From an uncultured Collinsella sp. (GTDB lineage Bacteria > Actinomycetota > Coriobacteriia > Coriobacteriales > Coriobacteriaceae), in the NCBI GenBank assembly GCA_900552395.1, contig URZJ01000038.1, forward strand, positions 1-11,900: DNA of 11,900 nucleotides. Reading direction: 5' to 3'. The notes beneath the pieces were generated by a model. The model had not been told where the DNA came from and did not search any database. It saw only the letters and a program-made list of their open reading frames with translations. Position numbers and translations under genes: made by a program. Shown here in pieces: positions 1-6,275 of this stretch. Every line of letters begins with the position of its first letter. The stretch's first letter is position 1.

Positions 1-38
1 GCATTATCTGTCTGCCACACCCGAATCATCAAGAAAAC

Positions 39-72
39 AAAAGCCGCGCGCCCTTTCGAGCACGCGGCTTTT
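39..72 (-). terminator. Rho-independent terminator of the PTS operon
   Basis: A perfect 10-bp stem (39-48 pairs with 63-72, AAAAGCCGCG with CGCGGCTTTT) encloses a 14-nt loop. Read on the minus strand, the GC-rich core runs into CTTTTGTTTTCTT, a U-rich tail. It lies about 67 nt beyond the IID stop codon and ends the PTS operon. The A/T ends of the stem are symmetrical, so weak bidirectional activity is possible. Confidence 0.85.
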
Positions 73-96
73 AACATACACATGGCTTAAGGGGTC

Positions 97-125
97 GGGG
101 TGTGAGCCGCGCAGGGACACACCCC
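97..125 (-). other. Hairpin just after the IID stop codon, without U-run
   Basis: A perfect 8-bp inverted repeat (97-104 GGGGTGTG with 118-125 CACACCCC) surrounds a 13-nt loop, 13 nt after the IID stop. No T-run follows it on the minus strand, so it is not an intrinsic terminator by itself. It sits directly upstream of the real terminator at 39-72. It may protect the 3' end of the mRNA, but that is inference. Confidence 0.5.
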
Positions 126-138
126 TCAAGCTAGAGCC

Positions 139-1221
139 TTACCAGATGCTCGGCCAGAGACCAAGCGGGCCAGCGCCCAGGATGCCAAGGACGAAGAGCA
201 GGAGAATGCCCTTGGTCGGGGTCCAGCTGTGCTTAGCGAACATGTAGTAAAGCAGCAGCGTAAGCATAAGCGGGACGAGCTTCGGGACGATGGTGTTGAG
301 GGTGTCGGCAACGGAGAAGTTGACCGGATCCTCGGTGACGGTACCGTAGGTAACGGACGCCATGCCGTTGCCCAGATCGGTGACGCCGCACTCGACATCG
401 TTGCCGTCGGCATCAGAAGCGGTAAGAGCGTTACCGTCGGCGTCGGTCATGGCCATGGTGCCAGCCTCAGCGGTCTCGGTATCAATACCCTCGAGGCCGG
501 TGAAGTTCTCGGCCTCCTCCTCGGAGACGACAACCGTGTGGGCAGCAATGCCGCGGGTGGTGCCGTTGGGGATCTTGAGGTTGATCTGGGTGCCACCCAT
601 GGTGACGACCAGGCAACCGACGACGAAGACGCCCATGATGGAAGCGGCACGCGTAAAGGCCTGCATGTTGGCGGTCAGAGCATCAATAGCGCTGGTGCCA
701 AGCTTGTAGGACCAGTTCATGAGCCAGAAGCGCAGAGCGAACTGGACGACGTTGAAGATCACCAGGAAGATCAGCGGCGCAGCGGCGTTACCGTTGATAG
801 CCATGTTGGAGGTGATGCCGGCCGTGATAGGCACGAGCGTCAGCCAGAACAGGGCGTCACCGATACCACCGAGCGGGCCCATTGCGGCGACGCGGACGGC
901 GCGGATCGTGGGGATGTCAACCTTGTTCTGCTCGAGCGAAAGCACGATACCCATAACAAAGGTGACAAGGAACGGGTGAGTGTTGAAGAACTCCAGGTTG
1001 TGGCTCATGGAAGCCGCGAGGTCGTTCTTGTTGGTGTGGATCTTCTCCAGACCGGGGATGATGGAGTAAAGCCAGCCAGCGGCCTGCATACGCTCGTAGT
1101 TGAACGAGGCCTGCAGGAAGCAGGAGCGCCAAGCCATCTTGTTGAGGGTCTTCTGGTCGAGCTGCGGAGCAGGAGTGAGATCCTCGTAGTGCTCCGGGAT
1201 CACATACTCATTAGATGCCAT
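139..1221 (-). CDS. Mannose-family PTS sugar transporter subunit IID
   Basis: Membrane subunit which, together with IIC, binds and translocates the sugar while IIB phosphorylates it. The 360-residue product has the family core MGPLGGIGDA (114-123), membrane segments around 124-143, 147-168 and 190-208, and C-terminal segments around 310-328 and 337-355. IID proteins are usually about 280-305 residues. The extra length lies in an acidic stretch at about 208-302 that includes two DADGN units (260-264 and 270-274). I chose the ATG at 1221 because GGAGGT lies 11 nt upstream of it; the in-frame start at 1254 has no such site. It overlaps the end of IIC by 11 nt, which suggests translational coupling. 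It is the last gene of the operon. The family call is firm; the sugar is unknown. Confidence 0.93.
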   Translation of the reverse strand: MASNEYVIPEHYEDLTPAPQLDQKTLNKMAWRSCFLQASFNYERMQAAGWLYSIIPGLEKIHTNKNDLAASMSHNLEFFNTHPFLVTFVMGIVLSLEQNKVDIPTIRAVRVAAMGPLGGIGDALFWLTLVPITAGITSNMAINGNAAAPLIFLVIFNVVQFALRFWLMNWSYKLGTSAIDALTANMQAFTRAASIMGVFVVGCLVVTMGGTQINLKIPNGTTRGIAAHTVVVSEEEAENFTGLEGIDTETAEAGTMAMTDADGNALTASDADGNDVECGVTDLGNGMASVTYGTVTEDPVNFSVADTLNTIVPKLVPLMLTLLLYYMFAKHSWTPTKGILLLFVLGILGAGPLGLWPSIW

Positions 1222-2011
1222 CTTCGAAGTCACCTCCGTCAGAAACAGCTGCACCCTTCAGCTCGGTCTGCTGCTGGAAGTCCCAGAAAGCAATGCCGAA
1301 GCCGATGAGAGCGAGGATGAGCAGAGCAGGGGTTGCCAGAGAATCGTTGGCAACGGTGATGAGCGCGAGGCCAAAGCCCATGAGGAAGAAGCCCCACATA
1401 TCGCGGTTCATCATAACCTTGAGCAGGACGGCGAAGCCGACGAAGCGCATCATGCCGCCTGCAGCGGAGAGACCGGTCTGCAGCCAAGTCGGAATGGCAG
1501 CGGCGATGGTCGCACCGATGGTGGCGCCGGCGATGAAGAACAGGGTGACGACGACGGCGAAGATCAGGCCGAGCAGGGTCATGGCGAAGTAGTTCAGGCG
1601 CTCGATGCCCTTGGTGTCCGCGTTGTGAGCCATGTTATCGGCCGAGGACATAAGCGGGGACATAAGCGTGAAGACCAGGGTAACACCAAGCTGGCCAAGC
1701 AGAGCGAACGGAATGGCGAGGCCGACTGCCGCGTTGGGCTCGAGCTTCGTAGCGATAGCGAGAATGGCTGCCATGATGCCGCCGATGACGGCGTTAGGCG
1801 GCTGAGCGCCTCCGATCGGCATGTTGCCGATCGTCATGAGCTGATAAGTACCACCCACGAGAAGACCGGTGTTGAGGTCGCCAAGGATAAGACCGATGAC
1901 GGCGCCGGTGACGATGGGCTGATAGAGAGACTCGAGGAAGTTGAACTGGTCGATTGCCGCGATGAACGTAACAACGAAGACCAGTGCGACCTGAATGATC
2001 GAGAATTCCAT
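1211..2011 (-). CDS. Mannose-family PTS sugar transporter subunit IIC
   Basis: Integral membrane permease subunit that binds the sugar together with IID. The 266-residue length is normal for the family. Hydrophobic segments occupy about 1-20, 32-54, 73-88, 95-120, 140-172, 183-200 and 205-243. The conserved GGTYQLMTIG stretch (53-62), followed by IGGAQPPN (66-73), matches the substrate-channel region of ManY/AgaC-type proteins. The ATG is supported by AAAGGAGG located 6 nt upstream. An 89-nt spacer with two small inverted repeats separates it from IIB, the widest gap inside the operon. The last residues (DGGDFEDGI) are acidic and resemble the end of the IIA protein of the same operon. IIC identity is secure; aga-, man- or other sugar class is not. 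Confidence 0.94.
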   Translation of the reverse strand: MEFSIIQVALVFVVTFIAAIDQFNFLESLYQPIVTGAVIGLILGDLNTGLLVGGTYQLMTIGNMPIGGAQPPNAVIGGIMAAILAIATKLEPNAAVGLAIPFALLGQLGVTLVFTLMSPLMSSADNMAHNADTKGIERLNYFAMTLLGLIFAVVVTLFFIAGATIGATIAAAIPTWLQTGLSAAGGMMRFVGFAVLLKVMMNRDMWGFFLMGFGLALITVANDSLATPALLILALIGFGIAFWDFQQQTELKGAAVSDGGDFEDGI

Positions 2012-2034
2012 CTTGCTCCTCCTTTCAAAATGTA

Positions 2035-2084
2035 TGTACGCACTTTGGGTTCACGTACAGAATGTCAGGGTTTCACTCCTGACA
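2035..2084 (-). other. Two small inverted repeats in the IIB-IIC spacer
   Basis: TGTACG (2035-2040) pairs with CGTACA (2054-2059), and TGTCAGG (2063-2069) pairs with CCTGACA (2078-2084). Stems are 6 and 7 bp and no T-run follows either one on the minus strand. They fill the 89-nt gap between IIB and IIC and could be a processing or stability element that sets the ratio of cytoplasmic to membrane subunits. This is inference; short repeats like these can arise by chance. Confidence 0.3.
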
Positions 2085-2100
2085 ACGTGGATCACGAGGA

Positions 2101-2583
2101 TTACGAGAAGAGCTTGCTCGTATCCTCAACAGGCGTGCTCGGAACGCGCCTGATCTCCAACTCCACCCCCAATTCCTGCAGCTCTTTAAACGCAGCGACA
2201 TCCTCGTCGTTAACTGCGACGGAGGTGGCGACTTGGCGCTTTCCTTCCGACATGTGCATGTTGCCGTTGTTTACCTTCTTTATAGGCACACCGCCCTTGA
2301 CGAGCGTAAGCACGTCTTCCGGTGTTTCGGCCACGATGAAGATCTTCTGGCGCGGGCTCGCCTTGCCAATGACGTCGATGGTCTTCTGCAGGGAGAAGAA
2401 ACGCGTAGCGACGCCGGCGGGAGCGGCCATCTTCATGAGGTTCTGACGCATGGTGTTGGTCGACACATCGTCGTTGGCGACGAGGATGAGGTTGGAGCCC
2501 AGGGTGGAGTTCCACTGGGTTGCGACCTGACCATGAACCAGTCGGTTATCGATGCGGGTAAGAAGAATGTTGGGTTCTGCCAT
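2101..2583 (-). CDS. Mannose-family PTS sugar transporter subunit IIB
   Basis: Cytoplasmic phosphotransfer subunit that receives phosphate from IIA and passes it to the sugar. The 160-residue single-domain protein opens with the family signature RIDNRLVHGQV (10-20), in which His17 is the phosphorylated residue. NNGNMHMSEGKRQV (105-118) is typical of the IIB fold and resembles GalNAc/galactosamine (Aga-type) relatives. Because IIA and IIB are separate polypeptides, the layout is closer to Aga-type systems than to the fused E. coli ManX. The ATG has AAGGAAG upstream, in the 36-nt gap after the YajC-like gene. No residue expected for catalysis appears to be missing. The sugar cannot be deduced. 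Confidence 0.94.
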   Translation of the reverse strand: MAEPNILLTRIDNRLVHGQVATQWNSTLGSNLILVANDDVSTNTMRQNLMKMAAPAGVATRFFSLQKTIDVIGKASPRQKIFIVAETPEDVLTLVKGGVPIKKVNNGNMHMSEGKRQVATSVAVNDEDVAAFKELQELGVELEIRRVPSTPVEDTSKLFS

Positions 2584-2619
2584 GTTGATCAGCTTCCTTT
2601 CGTTGATTGCTGACGACAG

Positions 2620-2901
2620 TTACTTAATCTCCTGAATCGCGTAACGCGAAACATCTACGACGGCACCGGATCGGACTTTGATCTGGACCTTTTCGCCTTC
2701 GATGCCTTTGACGGTTCCGTAGATACCGCCGGCGAAAAGAACCTCCTGACCCGGCTTGAGCTCCGTGTGCAGCTCCTTGAAGTACTTCTGCTTCTTCTTC
2801 ATGTTGATTTGCGACCAGATGGTGTAAATCAAGCCCATGATGACAAGCAGGCCCAAAAGAGCGACCGAGGAACTCAGAACACTGGCTCCGAAATCGGCCA
2901 T
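2620..2901 (-). CDS. yajC: YajC-family small membrane protein inside the PTS operon
   Basis: A 93-residue protein with one N-terminal membrane helix (about 9-29), a basic KKKQKYFKEL segment (35-44), and the YajC core KPGQEVLFAGGIYGTV (49-64) followed by a small beta-rich cytoplasmic domain. YajC is known as a non-essential partner of SecDF in protein export. PTS-linked YajC paralogues are known, for example in the hyaluronan-uptake PTS locus of Streptococcus pneumoniae, where their role is undefined. The start overlaps the IIA stop as TAATG (1-nt overlap), so it is probably translationally coupled to IIA. It may assist membrane insertion or assembly of IIC and IID (inference). No secD or secF is present in the window. 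Confidence 0.85.
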   Translation of the reverse strand: MADFGASVLSSSVALLGLLVIMGLIYTIWSQINMKKKQKYFKELHTELKPGQEVLFAGGIYGTVKGIEGEKVQIKVRSGAVVDVSRYAIQEIK

Positions 2902-3344
2902 TAGATGCCGTCCTCGTCGCCGAAGATATCCTCTTCCTCGGCACCAGCGACGGAAGCGACCGTCTGGGCGGTGATGCCCGTCTGGCCAACGGTCACGGCC
3001 TGCTCGCCAAGCTCGGCGAGCGTGGCGTTGCCGCGGAGGAACAGAAGCTCAATAACCATGGGAAGGTTAGTTCCAGTCAGAATCTCGACGTTGTCGACAT
3101 CCTGGGCAATCATCATTGCCTGGTTGAACGGGGTACCACCAAGCAGGTCGGTAAAGACGAGCACGCCATCGCACTCCTCGCGCATGGCGGTAATAGCGGC
3201 GCGGAGATCCTCACCGTAGGAAGCAGCCTGGTCGCCCTCAAAAGGAACGACGGTAAAAGCGGGCTGGTCGCCAGCGACCATAGCGATAGCGCTTGCGAGG
3301 CCGGGTGCGAACTGTCCATGACCGGTAAGAATAAAGCCAACCAT
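2901..3344 (-). CDS. Mannose-family PTS sugar transporter subunit IIA
   Basis: Cytoplasmic phosphocarrier that accepts phosphate from HPr and hands it to IIB. The 147-residue protein starts MVGFILTGHG, placing the phosphorylated His at position 9, and carries the family motif TDLLGGTPFNQA (65-76), which shapes the active site. Length is typical of a stand-alone EIIA-Man domain with a short acidic tail (EEEDIFGDEDGI, 136-147). GGAAGGGAAA lies upstream of the ATG as a ribosome binding site. It is the first gene of the operon, preceded by a 630-nt non-coding region with repeated operator-like boxes, and its stop codon overlaps the next start. Assignment is secure. Confidence 0.95.
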   Translation of the reverse strand: MVGFILTGHGQFAPGLASAIAMVAGDQPAFTVVPFEGDQAASYGEDLRAAITAMREECDGVLVFTDLLGGTPFNQAMMIAQDVDNVEILTGTNLPMVIELLFLRGNATLAELGEQAVTVGQTGITAQTVASVAGAEEEDIFGDEDGI

Positions 3345-3490
3345 TCAAATTTCCCTTCCGAAGGTGTGTACGATCTGAGTCCGATGATGTTCGGAAGCCA
3401 ACGGGCAATCGCCCTTAAAGCTTCTTGGAAAGCGTTCTTTGAGAACCAGTGGTCTCTCAACTGGTAGTAACCACGTGACGTGTTGTTGTC

Positions 3491-3499
3491 ACTATATCA
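3491..3499 (-). promoter_or_regulatory. Candidate extended -10 promoter for the PTS operon
   Basis: On the minus strand the sequence reads TGATATAGT, an extended -10 of the form TGnTATAGT, with no good -35 at the usual distance. Transcription would start near 3484 and give a leader of about 140 nt before IIA. A promoter without a -35 would fit activator dependence, and the box cluster at 3548-3579 lies about 60-95 bp upstream of the predicted start. This comes from sequence inspection only. Confidence 0.4.
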
Positions 3500-3547
3500 C
3501 CACAGAAGAGGTTGCTTTCGTTGATTCATACAGTAAAACGTTTTTGC

Positions 3548-3579
3548 ACCGTTCACGGTAAAAAATCGACCGTTTACCG
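3548..3579 (-). promoter_or_regulatory. Operator-like box pair, proximal cluster
   Basis: Two copies of an 11-bp box lie in the same orientation on the minus strand: CCGTGAACGGT (3548-3558, one mismatch to CGGTRAACGGT) and CGGTAAACGGT (3569-3579, exact). Their starts are 21 bp apart, two helical turns. They lie just upstream of the candidate PTS promoter. The same box recurs near 3768-3818. The regulator is not identified. Confidence 0.5.
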
Positions 3580-3767
3580 CTCGTTAACACTTCTACCTGC
3601 GGTTTTGAAACCGTATCGAAATACTTTGACGAAAGATCGGAACCTTTTCTGTGTCTAAACAACGCAGGGTGGCTAAAAATGGCGTGTAGAAAAAATGCAG
3701 GTCATTGTGAAGATTTGTGAATTGGTCTTTTTGACTTAATACCAGTTAGAACCAGTTTCGATATTAT

Positions 3768-3818
3768 CGGTGAACGGTAGTTTTCGACCGTTCACCGGTT
3801 ATTTGCAATCGTTTACGG
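3768..3818. promoter_or_regulatory. Operator-like box group, distal cluster
   Basis: CGGTGAACGGT occurs exactly on the plus strand at 3768-3778 and exactly on the minus strand at 3787-3797, making a perfect 11-bp inverted repeat with an 8-nt spacer. A degenerate third copy (CCGTAAACGAT, two mismatches) lies on the minus strand at 3808-3818, again 21 bp from its neighbour as in the proximal cluster. This looks like a protein-binding site rather than a terminator, because no T-run follows it. The binding protein is unknown. Confidence 0.5.
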
Positions 3819-3901
3819 CCGTTTTCCAGGATGAATTGAGGATACCCGATGAAGCACTTGCACGGGCGCAAGTCCTATCCTAGTGGTTTCGGTAACAAAA
3901 T

Positions 3902-3931
3902 GCCCGCTAGAACGTTGTCGTTCTAGCGGGC
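3902..3931 (-). terminator. Rho-independent terminator after the SurA-N-like gene
   Basis: A perfect 12-bp stem (3902-3913 with 3920-3931) closes a 6-nt loop (GTTGTC). Read on the minus strand it is followed by ATTTTGTT. It lies 43 nt beyond the stop codon of the gene ending at 3975 and isolates that gene from the PTS region. Confidence 0.9.
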
Positions 3932-3974
3932 TTAATCAGGTAGATCGGTTAGCGCGCAGTAGTGCAGACAGATC

Positions 3975-5057
3975 TTACGCAAACAGGCCGTAGATGCTGA
4001 TGTTGGCCTTGGCGTAGAGGCCGTTAGCATACTCGGTCCACTTGGAGCTAGCGCTTGAGGCCTGCGAGGAATACTGCTGGTAGGCGGTGTAATAGGCGGT
4101 CATGGCCTGCTTATAGGTAGCGCTATCGGCCGTAAAGGCATCGTCAGCGAAGGCCTTGGCATAGGTGCTATCGGCGTCCTTCCAGGTGCCCTTCTCGCTA
4201 TCCCACTCGTCGCCGGCAAGGTTAATGATGTAGTCGGCGTAGTCCTTGCTCGCGGTCTCCTCGTTGCCGTCAGCAGGCTCGGTCGGGGCGGTTGGCATGC
4301 TTGCGGAGCTATCGCCGACCTTCTTCTTGTAGAGCTTCTGCAGCGTCGCGGACTGGCGGACGATCTGCTTGGCCTGGTCCTTGGACACGCCGTACTGTTT
4401 TGCCATGGTCTTGTAGTCGGAGGTGCCGATGGAATCCTCGGCGTACTTCTTCATCTCCTTAGAAGAGACGGTGATGCCCTCGTCCTCGGCAGCGTCGAGC
4501 AGGATCTTGTTGCGCACGTAGGACAGGATGACGTCGGCAGAAGGAGCGGTGTAGTTGCCATCGCTATCCTTGACGGTGTCAAGGCTGTACTGGCTCTCGA
4601 TGGCCTCGCGCGCAGTGATGTCGCTCTTCTTGCCGTTGTAGCTATAGCTTGCCACGGTCGAATCGAGCTGGTCCTCGGTGAGGGTCGCCGAGCCGACACC
4701 CTTACCGCCAAAGCCGCCATTGCCAATAAAGAAGCCGACCACCGCAGCAATCACGATGGCGACCACAAAGGCGGCAATCATCGTCTTCTTATGCTTGAAT
4801 GCATGGTCGTCCGTATCGGAGTCGTCCTCGTCCTGCTCCTCGGGCATCAGATTCTCGTCAGCGGCTTCTGCGGCGATCTGAGCCTCCAGACGGGCGTCCT
4901 CTTCCTCGGCCGTCATGCCAGCTGCAATATGCTCGGCAGACGTACCGGCGACCAGGTCGATCTTCTCGTCCTCATCACCATTGGGGCCTTCGCCGCGCTC
5001 GATGATCTGGATGCCGTCGATCTCGTCCTTCTCGTCCTTCTTTTGAATCAGACCCAT
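3975..5057 (-). CDS. Membrane-anchored protein with SurA-N-like extracellular domain
   Basis: A 360-residue protein with no cleavable signal. Residues 1-91 are strongly acidic and predicted cytoplasmic, ending in the basic KHKK (88-91). A single membrane helix spans about 92-112, followed by a Gly-rich linker (113-122). The rest should be extracytoplasmic. Residues 172-247 (DVILSYVRNKILLDAAEDEG and following helices) resemble the helical N-terminal domain of SurA/PrsA/trigger-factor chaperones. No parvulin-type isomerase domain follows; instead there is a Pro/Thr linker (254-262) and a Tyr/Ser-rich helical tail (300-345). A chaperone or substrate-capturing role is inference. AAGGAG lies upstream of the ATG. 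It appears monocistronic, with terminators on both sides. It could equally be a lineage-specific surface protein. Confidence 0.8.
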   Translation of the reverse strand: MGLIQKKDEKDEIDGIQIIERGEGPNGDEDEKIDLVAGTSAEHIAAGMTAEEEDARLEAQIAAEAADENLMPEEQDEDDSDTDDHAFKHKKTMIAAFVVAIVIAAVVGFFIGNGGFGGKGVGSATLTEDQLDSTVASYSYNGKKSDITAREAIESQYSLDTVKDSDGNYTAPSADVILSYVRNKILLDAAEDEGITVSSKEMKKYAEDSIGTSDYKTMAKQYGVSKDQAKQIVRQSATLQKLYKKKVGDSSASMPTAPTEPADGNEETASKDYADYIINLAGDEWDSEKGTWKDADSTYAKAFADDAFTADSATYKQAMTAYYTAYQQYSSQASSASSKWTEYANGLYAKANISIYGLFA

Positions 5058-5095
5058 ATCAGTTACTCCTTGTTAGGAAACATAGTCCTCAATAG

Positions 5096-5124
5096 AATAC
5101 GCCCGACGGAGCGCCGGGCGTATT
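5096..5124 (-). terminator. Terminator after the isocitrate dehydrogenase gene
   Basis: A 10-bp perfect stem (5096-5105 AATACGCCCG with 5115-5124 CGGGCGTATT) has a 9-nt loop. On the minus strand it is followed by CTATTG, so the U-tail depends mainly on the A/T bases at the stem base and is only moderate. It lies between the icd-like gene and the next gene and probably ends the four-gene unit. Confidence 0.65.
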
Positions 5125-5140
5125 GATTCTTAGGTTATAC

Positions 5141-5171
5141 GCAAACACTTAAGTACTATTTAGGCGTTTGC
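5141..5171 (-). other. Hairpin between the icd stop codon and its terminator
   Basis: On the minus-strand RNA, GCAAACGC (from 5171-5164) can pair with GUGUUUGC (from 5148-5141). This gives eight pairs, one of them G-U, around a 15-nt loop. It starts 12 nt after the icd stop and has no U-run. It matches the pattern of a first non-terminator hairpin seen after three other genes in the window. Confidence 0.4.
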
Positions 5172-5183
5172 AGCGTGCATACC

Positions 5184-6269
5184 TCAGACCAGGTGCGCGA
5201 TAACGGCATCGGCAAAGGCCTGCGTGCCCACAGCGCCCTCAACGGAGCCGGTCTGGGCACGACGCACGTCACCGGTAACCTGCTCACCCTCGTTGAGCGT
5301 GGCAGATACGGCGGCACGAATGCGATTGGCAGCATCGTTCTCGCCCAGGTGATCGAGCATCACCGCAGCAGAGAGGATCTCGGCCGTGGGGTTGGCGATA
5401 TCCTGGCCAGCGATATCGGGCGCGGAGCCATGCGTTGCCTCGAAGATGGCGCAGTCGGCACCGATGTTGGAGCCGGGGGCCATACCCAGGCCACCTACCA
5501 GGCCGGCGCACAGGTCGCTCACGATGTCACCGTACAGGTTGGGCAGCACCAAGACATCGAAGTCGTTGGGGTTTTGGACCAGGCCCATGCAGGTGGCGTC
5601 GACGATCTTGTCGTTGAACTCGATATCGGGATAGTTGGCGGCCACCTCGCGCGCAACGCGCAGGAACAGGCCATCGGTCGCCTTCATAATGTTGGCCTTG
5701 TGCACGGCCGTCACCTTTTTGCGGCCGCAGCGGCGGGCATACTCAAAGGCATACTCCACAATGCGGCGGCTCTTGGCGATAGAGATCGGCTTGATCGAGA
5801 TCGCGGAATCGGCGGCGAAGGTCTTTTGGCCCGAACGCTCGACGAGCTGCGAGAGCTCCTCGACCTCGGCAGCGCCCTCATCGAACTCGATACCGGCGTA
5901 GAGGTCCTCGGTGTTCTCGCGCACGATAACCAGGTCGACGTCGCGGAAACGCGAGCCGTCGCCCGGCTGCGACAGGCAGGGGCGCACGCAGGCGTACAGG
6001 TCAAAGTGCTTGCGCAGGGCCACGTTGACGCTGCGGAAACCCGTGCCGACCGGCGTGGTGATGGGGCCCTTGATGGCAACCTTGGTCTCGGCGACCGCAT
6101 CGAGCACGTGCTGGGGCAGCGGCGTACCAAACTCGTCCATGACGCCGGCGCCGGCCTCCTGGACGTTCCAGTTGATCTGGACACCGGCAGCCTCGACCAC
6201 GCGGCGCATGGCCTGCGTAATCTCGGGACCGATACCGTCACCGGGAATCAGGACTACATCGTGCGCCAT
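5184..6269 (-). CDS. icd: Isocitrate dehydrogenase, NAD-type (isocitrate/isopropylmalate dehydrogenase family)
   Basis: Converts isocitrate to 2-oxoglutarate and CO2, supplying 2-oxoglutarate for glutamate synthesis. The 361-residue length is that of the short NAD-IDH/IDH3-like group. Visible landmarks are GDGIGPEI (10-17), the substrate segment S80-V-N-V-A-L-R86 (Ser and Asn as in isocitrate enzymes), RP at 96-97, RENTEDLYAGIE (117-128), Lys191 in KANIMK, and metal-site aspartates D224, D248 and D252. After HGSAP (280-284) the residues are D285-I286, where NADP enzymes such as E. coli Icd have Lys-Tyr; an acidic residue there indicates NAD. The ATG is 6 nt from the upstream stop, and its GAGGAG ribosome site lies within the last codons of the HEAT-repeat gene. 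No citrate synthase or aconitase gene is nearby. Isopropylmalate or homoisocitrate dehydrogenase is a less likely alternative. Confidence 0.87.
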   Translation of the reverse strand: MAHDVVLIPGDGIGPEITQAMRRVVEAAGVQINWNVQEAGAGVMDEFGTPLPQHVLDAVAETKVAIKGPITTPVGTGFRSVNVALRKHFDLYACVRPCLSQPGDGSRFRDVDLVIVRENTEDLYAGIEFDEGAAEVEELSQLVERSGQKTFAADSAISIKPISIAKSRRIVEYAFEYARRCGRKKVTAVHKANIMKATDGLFLRVAREVAANYPDIEFNDKIVDATCMGLVQNPNDFDVLVLPNLYGDIVSDLCAGLVGGLGMAPGSNIGADCAIFEATHGSAPDIAGQDIANPTAEILSAAVMLDHLGENDAANRIRAAVSATLNEGEQVTGDVRRAQTGSVEGAVGTQAFADAVIAHLV

Positions 6270-6275
6270 AATCTG

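Larger units (their letters stand above)
3345..3974. promoter_or_regulatory. 630-nt AT-rich intergenic regulatory region
   Basis: No credible gene lies here on either strand. Most of the region is clearly more AT-rich than the neighbouring genes. It contains the PTS operon leader (3345-3490), a candidate promoter, two clusters of the CGGTRAACGGT box, and at its far end the terminator of the gene at 3975-5057. The leader has a 6-bp inverted repeat (ACCAGT 3445-3450 with ACTGGT 3460-3465). I see no regulator gene and no convincing sigma-54 (-24/-12) promoter. Confidence 0.7.

Noticed and set aside
1222..1254. Upstream in-frame start for IID
   Set aside because: The later ATG has a strong GGAGGT at proper spacing; the earlier one lacks it and would overlap IIC by 44 nt.
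229..1308. Plus-strand open frame of 359 codons opposite IID
   Set aside because: Antisense shadow crossing the boundary of two minus-strand PTS genes; His/Asp/Gly-rich with no domain pattern.
3425..3550. Catabolite-response (cre) sites near TGGAAAGCGTTC and TAAAACGTTTTT
   Set aside because: The central CG is off register in the first and the outer bases fail in the second; neither fits TGNAANCGNTNNCA well enough.
3345..3840. Sigma-54 promoter for a LevR-type controlled PTS operon
   Set aside because: No TGGCAC-N5-TTGCA-like element was found on the minus strand and no LevR-type gene is present.
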